Assembly (NCBI GenBank): GCA_036346405.1
Contig: CM070548.1
Span: 60,014,611-60,078,610 of the forward strand
Length of the DNA stretch: 64,000 nucleotides
From: Phyllostachys edulis
Lineage: Eukaryota; Streptophyta; Magnoliopsida; Poales; Poaceae
Direction of reading: 5' to 3'
Shown here piece by piece: positions 46,099 through 56,196 of the stretch (the first letter of the stretch is position 1; the number at the start of each line of letters is the position of its first letter). A program made the position numbers and the translations under genes. The notes below the pieces were generated by a model. The model did not search any database. It worked only from the letters and a program-made list of their open reading frames with translations, and had not been told where the DNA came from.

Positions 46099-47250
46099 TG
46101 TTCCCGGACGCGTCGGAGCTGTTTTTTGTGGCAATAGATGGCGAGGATGTCTCTAGTGGCTGGAATGGTGGGGTAGAGGTGGGTGCATGGGGGAAGACGA
46201 GCTCGCCGGATGGAGAGGCTCCGGCAATGTAAATAGGGCGGAAACATGAGCACAAGCACCACCTTGACTAGGGTAGTCTGTACGTGGCGACCATGGGGCT
46301 GAGGACGCTGGAGAAGAGTTGGCCACAGTGGCCTCCATGGCGCGACAGAGGGCCTCACCGGAGGTGAACTCCAGCGACGGAGGGGTTCAAGCGAGGATGG
46401 AATGAGATTCGCGGAGATGAGGCGGAAGTTTTGACGTGGGTGGCGAGGTTGGAGATAAACCGCGGAGGGAGATCGACGTGCACGGCTATGGCCGTGGCAT
46501 GCCAGTAGGGAGTTCCTGGCGACAAGGAGGAAGAAGGAGGGGTGCGTCGGGTACGTAGTGTAGTGGGGAAGCCAGGTAAGGACTCAATTTTGGAAGAAGA
46601 TGGATGAGGACAAATAATTTTGGACGATTTCAGAAAAGGGGAAACAATGGCAGTGGAGCTCACCTCGCCGGTAATAGCGTTGGCAGCGGTTCAGTTAGGG
46701 GAGAACAGGGGTGGAAGAGGAGAGAGCTGGTTGGCATGGTGGAGAGCTTGCACTGAATTGGCTTTTATAGCCTTCGACGATGAGGCGGAGGTAGTCCGAT
46801 CCGTACATGGCTCGGCGGTGCGGACAACGGGATTGGACGGAGTAGCATGTGGTTGCCAGGTGATGCGCGATGTCAGGGAGTCGAGGACCCGACGACGGTA
46901 GTGGCTACGCGGTGGATATGCCCAATGCTAGCGGTGCGGGATGGCAGGGAGTTGGTGACGGTCGCTGGTGACCTGAGGCCTTGGTTGGGGGAGCACGCCG
47001 CCTACATATCTAGCGGTCGAGCTCAGCGGAGGAGCGACTTGGGAGATCACAGACCACCGCAAGCATGGCTGGCCTTTGGTCTGCGGAAGTGGAGAAGAGG
47101 AGATAGGGGCAGGGAAGAGGTGGTGGCTGCAGCTATAGGTAGAGAAGAAAGAGGTTGAAGGGGAGGAAGAGATAGAAAGGGACTAAAAGAGAGATTTGTG
47201 GTGATGTGGACAAGCTAGATGACATGGTGGATGAATGAGCTGCCATGTCA
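46099..47250. other. GC-rich interior of the Pack-MULE-like element
   Basis: Open frames on both strands occur (for example minus 46355-46663), but none shows a domain. It may contain further parts of the captured gene in broken frames or a second captured segment. Nothing further can be supported. Confidence 0.4.
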
Positions 47251-47555
47251 ACCGAAAACTAGTGATGTGGTGTTTATGCTGCAAAACTACTACTGAAAAT
47301 AGCTTTAGGGTGAAAACTACACGGTTTTGACAACGGGGAAGGGGTTGTCAAACATTCGGTTTTAAAGTTGAAGGTTGAAATCCAGACTTTCGCAAGAGTT
47401 CAAGGTGTCAAATAGACTTTATCCTAATAGTAATAATTAAACCACACTTAGATTCAAACATTTCACGTACGATACAATGTTAGGCATTAGTAGAACCAGA
47501 AGAGTTACGACAAAGAGGTGAGCACGTAAACAATGCCATCAGGTTCCGATTCTCC

Positions 47556-47714
47556 TTTTTTTTCGATGTCCGGGATTTTACCCCATCCGGTCCGCGTTAT
47601 AGAAGAGAGCACCCTAATCCATGAGAAGACCACGAGTCGTATTTCCGAATCGTGTGCAATGAGCTATAGCTCACCTCATTTTGCTGGCACCCACAGCTCA
47701 GTCCCCACCAACAC

Positions 47715-47745
<31 letters not shown>

Positions 47746-47848
47746 CCACACACCAGGTGAGAAATTGGAGCTGAGGCCCCAGCCTCGAACCCACAACCAG
47801 TTGGATGAGGACGACGCCTCCCAACCAACGAGCCAAGGCTCGCTTCTC
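47556..47848 (-). mobile_element. tRNA-derived SINE, 293 bp
   Basis: Read on the minus strand, the 5' end has a tRNA-like Pol III promoter: box A-like TTGGCTCGTTGGTTGGGAGG, then box B-like GGTTGTGGGTTCGAGGC about 35 bp downstream. The 3' end is an A-rich tail (GACATCGAAAAAAAA; T-run at 47556-47563 on plus). A perfect 7-bp target-site duplication ATTCTCC flanks it (47549-47555 and 47849-47855). An (AC)n tract at 47715-47743 lies inside. SINEs are mobilised by LINE enzymes and encode nothing. Confidence 0.85.
47715..47743. repeat. (AC)n microsatellite inside the SINE
   Basis: About fourteen AC units, followed by CCCCCACACACC, in the SINE body. Confidence 0.9.
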
Positions 47849-47855
47849 ATTCTCC

Positions 47856-48319
47856 TATTTTAGATTCTTTCATTTAGAGTTTGTTTGGGAAGTGAATTCC
47901 TGAGTGGAATCCTTGTAGATGGGCCGAGAACTTGAACTACAATTCTGATCTGTCCATGTGAATAAGCAGATATTTAGACCAAACCAAAGAAGGCCTTAGT
48001 GGGATGCGTGCCGTGACGTGTCTTCGCCTTCCTGCGACGGTGCGAGCTTGCGCACGAGTGCGAGCGTGTGCATATCTTGCACATCGTCTAACAATCACCA
48101 AGAACCCACTCTGGATCATGCAAGTAGCTAGTATCTTATACTAGTTGTGCACTGGTACTAGTATCTTACCAAATGATTTCACGTTTTTATTTTATGGTGT
48201 ACTAGTATAAGATTGTCATGGGATGCTCCACTGTGCTTAGATTGTCATCAACTATTTTCCCCATTTAATTCTTGCATTTGTATATTCCCCCTGCTTAAAA
48301 AAAACAAGTCATTCTGGTG
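47856..48319. other. Unassigned spacer with an inverted ACTAGTAT motif
   Basis: No gene. TAGTATCTTATACTAG (about 48130) and CTAGTATAAGAT (about 48202) form a small inverted repeat, perhaps a remnant of a MITE. Confidence 0.3.
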
Positions 48320-48329
48320 CAATGTCGAC

Positions 48330-48718
48330 GAACTTTTTTTATTATTTAATCTATTTTTAAAAATATTTTAAAGATAACATCTTCCTAACTTTATTTTCAA
48401 TTTCGACTCTTTGGTCACGCCACAATGCGTGGCGTGACAAAAGTACGTTCTCACGTCACGGACCTCGGTGTGGCAAAGAGTGCTGGCACACCACTCCTCT
48501 TGGGAGTGGCGTGATAGAATTTAGCCAAAAAACGGATACGTATTGGTTTGGAGGGCTATCGTGGCAGGTTTGGCAACGCTGCGGTCGGTAGCGTAACAGC
48601 ATAATTTAGTCACACCACGGATCGTAGCGTAACCAAAGATATCAGAATTAGAAATAAAGTTAAGGAGGAGTTATCTTTAAATTATTTTTAGAAAATAGAT
48701 TAAAAAATAAAAAAAGCT
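48330..48718. mobile_element. Mutator-type MITE, 389 bp
   Basis: A perfect 10-bp direct repeat CAATGTCGAC flanks it (48320-48329 and 48719-48728). Inside, the ends GAACTTTTTTTATTATTTAA and, inverted, GAGCTTTTTTTATTTTTTAA begin terminal inverted repeats of about 110-130 bp. The centre holds further palindromes such as GTCACGCC...GGCGTGAC. There is no coding capacity. The 9-10-bp duplication and long AT-rich TIRs fit a Mutator-like MITE. Confidence 0.9.
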
Positions 48719-48728
48719 CAATGTCGAC

Positions 48729-49200
48729 AAGCAAAAAGAAAAGTTTCTTCTAGGCGGCAAGTCTTTTCGGTACATGTAGTCCGGAAAGTAAACGAGGGAC
48801 TGAATAAAGATTTGGTCACAAGAGTTGACATTATGTTGAGCTAATTACACCTACGGCAACATAATTGCACTAGTAGCTCAAAATATGCCATTACCCACCG
48901 GTATAAAACTGGAGTATAGTAGTCTAGTACAGGTACTACTAGTTCTGCGGTTTACCAGGCCATAAATTCCAGTGGCCGTGCTTCATTTCCTCCGACGTGA
49001 GTTACTACCTGCATTAGTCCGTACTACTTGCATTGAAATTAGTATGGATTCGGCTCTAGAACATTAATGCGTTGTCTGCACGTTGAGTCCACTATCTTTC
49101 AAGTTTTCAATAGAAAAAAAAACAATCTTTGAAGCAAAACTAAAAACAAAGATGGCTAAATGTACACGCCCGTGCGTGAGCAGGAGATCGTGCAACGTTC
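48729..49200. other. Unassigned spacer
   Basis: No gene or repeat is recognised. 49201-49203 (ACA) is the left target-site duplication of CACTA element 2. Confidence 0.4.
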
Positions 49201-49539
49201 ACACACTACACCATGACATAATATTAAAGATAATAATCTACCGGAGAAAAATGGGATGAGTGACAAAACATGTGCCAGGAATATCCAAAAGATTAAGGGT
49301 CACGTTATCTGCTGGCAATAATTATTGTTTAGAACAACTTATCTGCCGGGGATAATAGAAATTTGCCTACAATACATCTGCCTTGGAAAAAGTCCACTAG
49401 GTCAATGTATTTGTCGGGAATAATAGAACCCTTTGGCGCGCAGCTAAAAAATTTGACGACCGAGGCGCCAAGACCTTCTGGACCGCCGCTTCCTCTAAAA
49501 CCTTATCCACAAATTCTGTCATTCCTTTGCGACCACCCG

Positions 49540-49810
49540 ACCACCCACCTCCCTGGCAGCCCCACCTCTCCCAGCGCCTCCTCCTTCCCCGACCACCCTC
49601 CTCCCTGGCCGCCTCACCTCCCAGCGCCACCCCACCTCCCTGGCCGCCCCACCCCCAGCGCCGCCCCACCTTCCTGGCCGTCTCACCTCCCAGCGCCGCC
49701 CCACCTTCCTGGCCGTCTCACCTCCCCGCCGCCCCACTTCCCTGGCCGCCCCACTCCCAGCGCCGCCCCACCTCCCTGCCCGTCCCTCCTCCCTGGCCGT
49801 CCCTCCTCCC
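49540..49810. repeat. C-rich tandem repeats, CCTCCCTGGCCGCCCCA-type
   Basis: Units of about 17-35 bp built from CCTGGCCG(C/T)C(C/T)CAC and CTCCCAGCGCCGCC repeat about ten times near the 5' end of CACTA element 2. The proline-rich frames crossing it are compositional. It may be promoter/leader sequence; compare 660-1140 in CACTA element 1. Confidence 0.8.
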
Positions 49811-50084
49811 CATCACCATGGCCACCGACACCGCCACGATTACCGCCAGTAGCTCACTTTGTGTCCCCATGCTCTCCTGCTGCCACGCGACCGTCTTATT
49901 CTTGTGATCGACGCACTGAAGTCCCATCGCACCGGCCTCGGGTGTCCGCGATGCGTCGTGGTGGAGTGGCGCCGTCAGCGGCGTCGGGCCCTCCGCATGG
50001 CGCGCGCTCTTCTTGGACGATCGCACCGGCACCGTCGTCCCCATCCTCTCGGACGACTGCACAGGGTACTACTATTACTTGCCT

Positions 50085-50365
50085 TCTTCATCTTGTAGAG
50101 TAGCTTTGGGGAGATCTTGTACATGTCCTCATCCACTGCTGCCTTTGGCTTCCACTTCTGCTGCTCGTTGGCATAATGCTTCCTAACTCCCTTCCTCATA
50201 GGCAAAGCATTTGCAGTTGCCTTCTCCCTCTTTACTTGAACAACGCACTGCATTTTGATCACAAAATCGTCAATCTTTCTGTAGTTGCAGAAGCCAGAAC
50301 TCAATATCGAAAACTGAACTAAACTCAATATTGGAGTTAACAATTTAGAATGCATTGCAGAGGAG
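50085..50365 (-). pseudogene. Exon-like fragment of unknown origin inside CACTA element 2
   Basis: The minus-strand frame reads QVKREKATANALPMRKGVRK, then HYANEQQKWKPKAAVDEDMY and KISPKLLYKMKKAS, followed by a donor-like sequence near 50085. The composition (Lys-rich, no low complexity) looks like a genuine protein piece, but I cannot place it in a family. It may be a second captured host fragment or a remnant of a transposon gene. Confidence 0.35.
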
Positions 50366-51434
50366 GGGAATGCTCATGAAGAGATGAAAAGACGGGGTGA
50401 AGGAGTTGGCCTGAGGGATGAAATGGTCTAAGATGGTAACAATTCTTCCCTATGCTTTGGTTCATATCATTGTTTGATTGAGTCACTTGTAGATTTTTGT
50501 TGATGGGTGTTGTGGTTTGATATGCAAAGCAAAGGGGGGGGGCAACTTGATTGGATCAATTGGTTTACTATCTTTGCACCGTGTGGACCAGGGCTCTCTT
50601 CTAAAGTAGCTAGCTATAGCAAATAAGAGTATTGGTGGTGGTGTGATTGTTCTGGCAGAAAGAGGTAGGAGATGGAGATGGACATACGAAAACTAGAATT
50701 TGACTTCATGGAAACATCTGTAATAATATGTAGGAGTGGCAGTCATCTGATTATAGAACATATGAAGTGGCAACTCAAGCAATTCTTCTGATGTTCTTGT
50801 TCGTACACTGAGAATGCACTCCTTTTGACGATTTATTCTTATACTATGTAAGTATCTCTTATATTAGTCCTGAAATGTTCATTTCTTTTCACAAGTTTTT
50901 GTTTCTAAAGCATATGCAAGTTAGTATTTTCTTGATTTTTCATACCCGCCTTTACTAATTTAGGGTTAACATCTCATATAATTATATGCTCACATTTGTT
51001 GTCTCCGCCCAGAGTGATGCACGAGCTTTGTGTGTCGTATTGAGCCTAACTAGAGTAAAAGATGGTTTAAGGGTACATGTTGTAGAGATGAGTGATCTAG
51101 ATTTTATTATTTGGATTTTTTATTTATTGATTAGAAATGCTTTTGTAGAATTAATAACGAGCTTAACTGATAACTTGGGACCATGACACCAGAAGGGGAG
51201 GAAGAACGTTAGATGTGTGACACAGTTGAAGGAATCGTTGGCTCTGAGATATCTTTTTGTTACGGTAGTACTATGAACATGTGTTCATGTTATTTTGCAT
51301 GATTTCAAATGTAAAATATTGTGCACGAAGTCTAAATGTTGTCAATTATAATTTAGACTACTTGTGATCATTAGCCGATGGGTTGCATTTAGTTAGATTT
51401 TTTCCATGGAAACACACGGGCACTGAACTAGTTA

Positions 51435-52273
51435 GTGTATGAAACACCAGAAGGAGTTGTGTCAGTGCAGGCTAAAATTGTTATCATGACCATTCCATCG
51501 TACGTTGCTAGTGATATCTTGCGCCCGCTTTCAGTAAGTGTATGTGAATCAACTTTCATGTTCCAAAATACGCTGGAGTCTTGGCTTCTTGAGATACTCC
51601 ATATCACTTATCTGGGAAATAGGAAGTAGCGTTCAGTTGCACTTGTTTAGGGATTGATTCTTTCTGTTATGCTGTCAATGTCATCAACATCAATTGCACT
51701 TGTTTATGTTTTGACAAAATGACACAAGAGGCAAATGTGTATAATATTGTATATTAAAAGGAGGACTTTTTATCTACACAGTAAATGTCGACAAAAAAAA
51801 AGAGAAGATAAAGCAGCAAAGGACCACGGTAATTGGTACTTAATCTAGGCATACTTCCTGTTCATTGAACTTGTTTTTTTTTCCATACACAGAGTGATGC
51901 AGCAGATGCTTTATCAAGATTCTATTATCCACCAGTTGATACTGTAACGGTTTCATATCCAAAAGAAGCAATTAGAAAAGAATGCTTAATTGATGGGGAG
52001 CCCTGTGGTTTTGGCGATTGCATCCACGTAGCCAAGGAGTTGAGACTTTAGGTATTTTTGGGATTGAGTCTTAAGCTCAATCCACAAACTCTATTTTGGT
52101 TTCTTCATTTGCATTTATCTTGGGATTAATATTAGATTCTTTTTTTTACTTGATTGGTGGTATATCCTTTTCTAGCAACAATATATAGCTCCTCACTCTT
52201 TCCAAATCGTGCTCTATTTGGAAGGGTATTACTTCGAACTATATTGTGGGTTCATACAGGGATCGTTTCCAAG
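51435..52273 (+). pseudogene. Captured protoporphyrinogen oxidase fragment, three exons with introns
   Basis: Exon A (51435-51533) reads VYETPEGVVSVQAK, IVIMTIPSYVASDILRPLS and ends at a GTAAGT donor. Exon B (51893-52051, after ACACAG) reads SDAADALSRFYYPPVDTVTV, SYPKEAIRKECLIDGE and, after a one-base deletion, HPRSQGVETL-like residues, ending at GTATTT. Exon C (52176-52273, after TTCTAG) reads TIYSSSLFPNRA, then GRVLL and TGIVSK with small deletions. This is the middle of plant plastid PPOX (PPO1-type), the FAD enzyme that oxidises protoporphyrinogen IX in haem and chlorophyll synthesis. N-terminal FAD-binding and C-terminal exons are missing. Retained introns show DNA-level capture. It lies wholly within CACTA element 2. 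Confidence 0.9.
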
Positions 52274-53924
52274 GTTGTATTATCTGTCAAGATAATTGAT
52301 CCTCGTATTTTTGTGATTGCTTGATAGGTTTATCGCTTATTATTTCTTGATCAACATAAATATTTTGACTGCATTTTTCACCACCAACTGCAATGAACAA
52401 TTAATGGTGATCTGAGCCACTGGTTTTGTACCATATTCAATCCCGACATTCTATTTGTTAGATTGCCTGTTACTGGCATGCATGCATTTACTTTTTGAAT
52501 ATAGACAGCTACTACAAACAAGAATCCAGTATGTGTATTCTTTTTGAAATGCATGCATGCATGAAGTATGTGTATTCTTTTTGAAACGCATGCAGTCTGT
52601 GCCTTTGTAAGACAAAAGTTTGTTGGAGGATAGATGGTCTTGATGAAGCTTATGTATTTCCTTGGCATTACTCTCTTAAAGTGACAATTTTATTTGGCTG
52701 TATCTGTGCATCCTTTTTTTCTCCTTTTCTTTGTCCATGCATATACATTACTGGCATTTTGTGGTAATATGGGAGAGATTCTTTTTTTTCTTCTGAATGA
52801 CATTTATTGGGAATAAGTTCTTCATGTGTACTAGACTAATTTTCTAGTTATCCTTTTGTTTTTTAGGGGCCAGTAAGATAAGTCTTGTTATTTCACATTG
52901 TCATTACCAGACGGACTACCTCTATGAATAATTTTTGCGCACAAACTTTTTGTCCAAACACCAATAGTATCCATTACATCTGCACCAAACCTACAACCAA
53001 AGAGAAGTTCTGCTCACAACCCACAATAGAAAATCTTGAAGCATTCACAATATTCTAGGGAAAATAGCCCCAGGGAAGCTTTCAAAAATTATCAATATCA
53101 AGTAATTTTCTAAAAAAAACTTGAGAATTAAATCAAGTAGAGGTTATTTTTTTGTGATCCAAACTCTCAGTTAGAGGCACCAAAAATGTGAATGTAAGTT
53201 ATGCATGCTCAGTGACTCATTTAAATTTTGCCAAAGACCTAAATCTATCATACAAAATGACACAGAACACAATGACCTAAATCTACCCTGGTTACTAAAA
53301 ATTTTCTCCAGTGTTATATGGTTTGTGGTTATTGACTTCTCGAAAATCTTTTCAGGTACAAAATATAAGGACTGTTGAAGTTATTGTTTGCTGATGGAGT
53401 GATCGTCCTTATTTTACAAATGATGATAGCGTGATGATTTCATTATGTGGACATCTTCATTGTCGACTTCTTTTGCGTAGATGTTTTGTATATACCAATG
53501 ATAGACTAGTATTGTGGTAGAAGGGGTTGGAGTATTTACATGTGTCAAGGATAGACTAGTATTGTCGACTTATTTTGTGTGGATGTTTTGTACATGCCAA
53601 GGAGACCGTGGCTATATTAGAATGCTCAGAATTTTGAAATTGCATGTGTATGGTGTACTGCACATGTACTGTTATGCTTATCAGTAATTTCATATTTCAG
53701 GTTTATGCATTTTGCATCATCTGAATTTCATCTATCTATGTGTTGCAGCTGTATTTGATTGTTGATATGACATTTTCTAAGTGGTACAATTGAGAAAATT
53801 GTATGTTTTCTAAATTCTAATTGAATGGCACAAACTATTGGAAAAATATTAAATTCACTATTTCGGGCGGCATAATTAAATTTTATTAGTATTTTACATG
53901 TATATTCCTAGGTGTCAATATATC
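52274..53924. other. Non-coding interior of CACTA element 2 after the PPOX piece
   Basis: No further PPOX exons or other genes are visible. A short direct repeat (GAAATGCATGCATGCATGAAG and GTATGTGTATTCTTTTTGAAA units) occurs at 52528-52590. ATAGACTAGTATTGT recurs at about 53501 and 53550, followed each time by related GGATGTTTTGTA/ATGTTTTGTATA sequence. Confidence 0.4.
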
Positions 53925-54332
53925 TGCCAGGGAAAAGAGACAATTGAGGGCAGTTAACTGTCGGGGAAATTCTAACTGCCGGGAAAACAACTAACTGCCG
54001 GGGAAAACCAACTTATCTAGGGCACTTAACTGCCGGGGAGAATAGACATCAAGGGCAGGTTAACTGCCGGCAATACATTTAATTACCGGGGAAACTCTAA
54101 CTACCCGGAAAACTCTAACTGCCGGGGAAACTATAACTACCGAGGAAAAATAACTTTTCTAGGGCAGTTAACTGCCGGGAATCCACATATCTGCCGAGGA
54201 ATGTTTTTTCCGGCAACACTTTACTGGGCAAGCAATAAGTGCCGGAAAACTAATTGCTGGCAGATAATTTGCTTTGAAAAGCAGTTTTCTCCGGCAGTTT
54301 GATTGCCCTTAATACTATGCCATGGTCTAGTG
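53925..54332. repeat. 3' subterminal repeats of CACTA element 2
   Basis: About fifteen copies of TAACTGCCGGGGAAA-like motifs. The 5' counterpart (49230-49440) has fewer and more degenerate copies (TATCTGCCGGGGATAATAG). Confidence 0.9.
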
Positions 54333-54335
54333 ACA

Positions 54336-54649
54336 CATGGAGCGGGATCTTTATTTTTGAGCTCTTTTACGGTACACTCAATTTAATACGGACAATCTAT
54401 TCATTTTTATCCAATAGTTCAGATTAGTTAGGATTTAGTTATACTGCACCTAGTATAAGAGTAGTAGAATACCAATGGGTATAATTGTAATTACTCATGT
54501 AGGGATCACATGGTACAAGAATAATATTTTTCAACCATACTTGGAAAAATCCATAATACCCCCACGAAAAATTATAAATACAAAGAAAAGTCTATTATGC
54601 CCTTAACAAATTAATGGTTAGATTTGATTTATACTACCACCATATATCG
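54336..54649. other. Short spacer between CACTA element 2 and the minus-strand copia element
   Basis: AT-rich with no recognised feature. 54650-54654 (GGTAC) should be one copy of the target-site duplication of the following retrotransposon; the other copy lies outside the window. Confidence 0.4.
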
Positions 54650-54654
54650 GTACT

Positions 54655-56196
54655 GTTGGACCGGAAGGCGACTAGAGGGGGGGTGAATAGGAGCACGCTC
54701 ACTTTTTCACTTTGATTTGGATTCAACACCAATGTCACTCCGATAGCTATGAAGATCAATCTACAAGTATAGCGGAAGCCTTGTATTGAATCCTAATCAA
54801 AAACCCCAAGCATAGCAATCAACAGACACAAAGACAGGGTGAAGAAACCAAAATCGGTTCAACCACAGTTATATGGGCGGTTGAACCAATGATCAGTACA
54901 ACCTCAGGAAAATAAGCGGTTCAACAAATGATCGGTTCAACCACAGTTATAAGGGCGATTGAACCGATTTCCCTAGAACAGCCCGACGACGAAAACTAAA
55001 AGTGGCACAACTTTTGATCCACTTGGCCAAACTCCACGAAATTTGAACCACACCTTCCTAAAGATATTAGGAACCTATTCCAATCAAAGATCACAGAGAT
55101 CCATGCCAAAGTTCCTATCTTTTTCAAATTGAACGAAGGTGGTTCAAAAACCGAGCCAAATGCAAATATGATCTAGAGACTTGCTCGTGGGTGGTTGATG
55201 ATCAAGATGATCCTAGATGGGTTTCCACATGTCACAGTAAGTTAGATCACGACAACAAACCAAGCAAAAACTCACGGATCAAAGCAAGACCCCAAATCAC
55301 CAAATAGAGATAAAGAAAGCAAATGAACTCATCTTTGAGAGAACTTTCTTTGGATTGATTTGATATGGTATTGGTTTACAGCCACTCCATCAATGGAGGA
55401 CAAAGACTCAATACATGAGCACGAAATCAAATCCAACTCTCTAGAACCCTAACCTCCAACTATCAACTCCCTAAGCACAAAAGCAAAACTAGGGTTTACA
55501 AGTAATGAAAGGGTTGAGAGGTGTTGGCCAGTACCCTCTCCTATTTATAGTGGAGGCTAAACCTTCTAGAAGATTGAACCCTAATGGGCTCCCGTTAAGG
55601 TCCAACACAAACGGGTTACACACGCACGCATTTTAAAGCGCCGTCTTCATCCTTTACCTAATCCGCTTCACCTTGCGCCATCTTGCGCCGTGAGTTGGCA
55701 AAAGGTCACCAAGGCGGTATTTGGTAAAATTACCAAAATACCCCTTCTCGATCTTTTTGCAAAGACCGAGTCCCAACTGCGTGAAGCACCTCCCATACTT
55801 CGCCACGTGTAGGTTGATCCAGCGGCTCTCATCATGTCGGCAAGTCTCTCCCATCCGGCTCCCACCGAAACCACCATGGCACTTGCACCGACCCCCACGC
55901 TGCTTGATCGAACCCGTCGCATCGAACTGCCCGTTCGATCACCTTTGTCCATTTTGCGCCATGCTTGACTCCATTGACCTCACCCGGCATCCCCGATCGT
56001 TCTGGACCTCAGCTCTCCAAGCTTATTCCCGATCATCCTCGCTGTTGACCGTCATTGACCTCAAAGCAACCTGCACAACAATAGACAAAGAAATCGATTC
56101 CGGGAACAAATTCTTCACAACTTGACCCACGTTAGTCAAAACATACATCATGCAACACATATGCCATGAAACCCATGAACTTGACCTAACCCAACA
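54655..56196 (-). repeat. 3' LTR of the minus-strand copia element
   Basis: 1542 bp with TG...CA ends. The first 365 bp match 63633-64000 with small indels, for example an extra TATGAAAGC duplication in the right copy near 63728. GGTTCAACC-type repeats occur at 54850-54965 in both copies. The open frame at 55721-56125 is not supported as a gene. Confidence 0.85.

Larger units (their letters stand above)
45616..47424. mobile_element. Long-TIR Mutator-like element carrying a host gene fragment (Pack-MULE-like), 1.8 kb
   Basis: The ends GGAAAAAATCTATTTGACACC (45616) and, inverted, GGATAAAGTCTATTTGACACC (47424) begin terminal inverted repeats of about 170 bp that include TTTCAACCTTCAACTT and AAAACCG motifs on both sides. 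Candidate 9-bp flanking repeats TATTACTAA (45607-45615) and TAATAGTAA (47425-47433) match at 7 of 9. There is no transposase inside. The GC-rich interior contains an F-box protein fragment at 45883-46098. Long TIRs plus a captured gene piece are the hallmarks of Pack-MULEs. Confidence 0.8.
49204..54332. mobile_element. Non-autonomous CACTA element carrying a captured PPOX gene piece, 5.1 kb
   Basis: The left end CACTACACCATGACATAATA (49204) and the right end, inverted, CACTAGACCATGGCATAGTA (54332) form the terminal inverted repeat of about 25 bp. The 3-bp target-site duplication ACA flanks it (49201-49203 and 54333-54335). Subterminal regions carry CTGCCGGGGAA-type repeats at both ends, a motif different from that of CACTA element 1, so it is another family. 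No tnp2 or TNPA domain occurs, so it depends on another element. The interior holds a GC-rich tandem repeat, an unidentified minus-strand exon-like piece (50085-50365) and three protoporphyrinogen oxidase exons with introns (51435-52273). Confidence 0.93.

Noticed and set aside
45606..47436. Wider boundaries for the F-box-carrying element, using TTATTACTA/TAGTAATAA
   Set aside because: The inverted similarity extends there, but no target duplication is found outside it; the GGAAAAAA/GGATAAAG ends give a better 9-bp duplication.
49363..50103. 246-codon Pro/His-rich open frame
   Set aside because: It runs through the C-rich tandem repeats of CACTA element 2; no recognisable protein family.
55721..56125. 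134-codon plus-strand open frame
   Set aside because: It lies within the LTR of the minus-strand copia element, antisense to it, with no domain.
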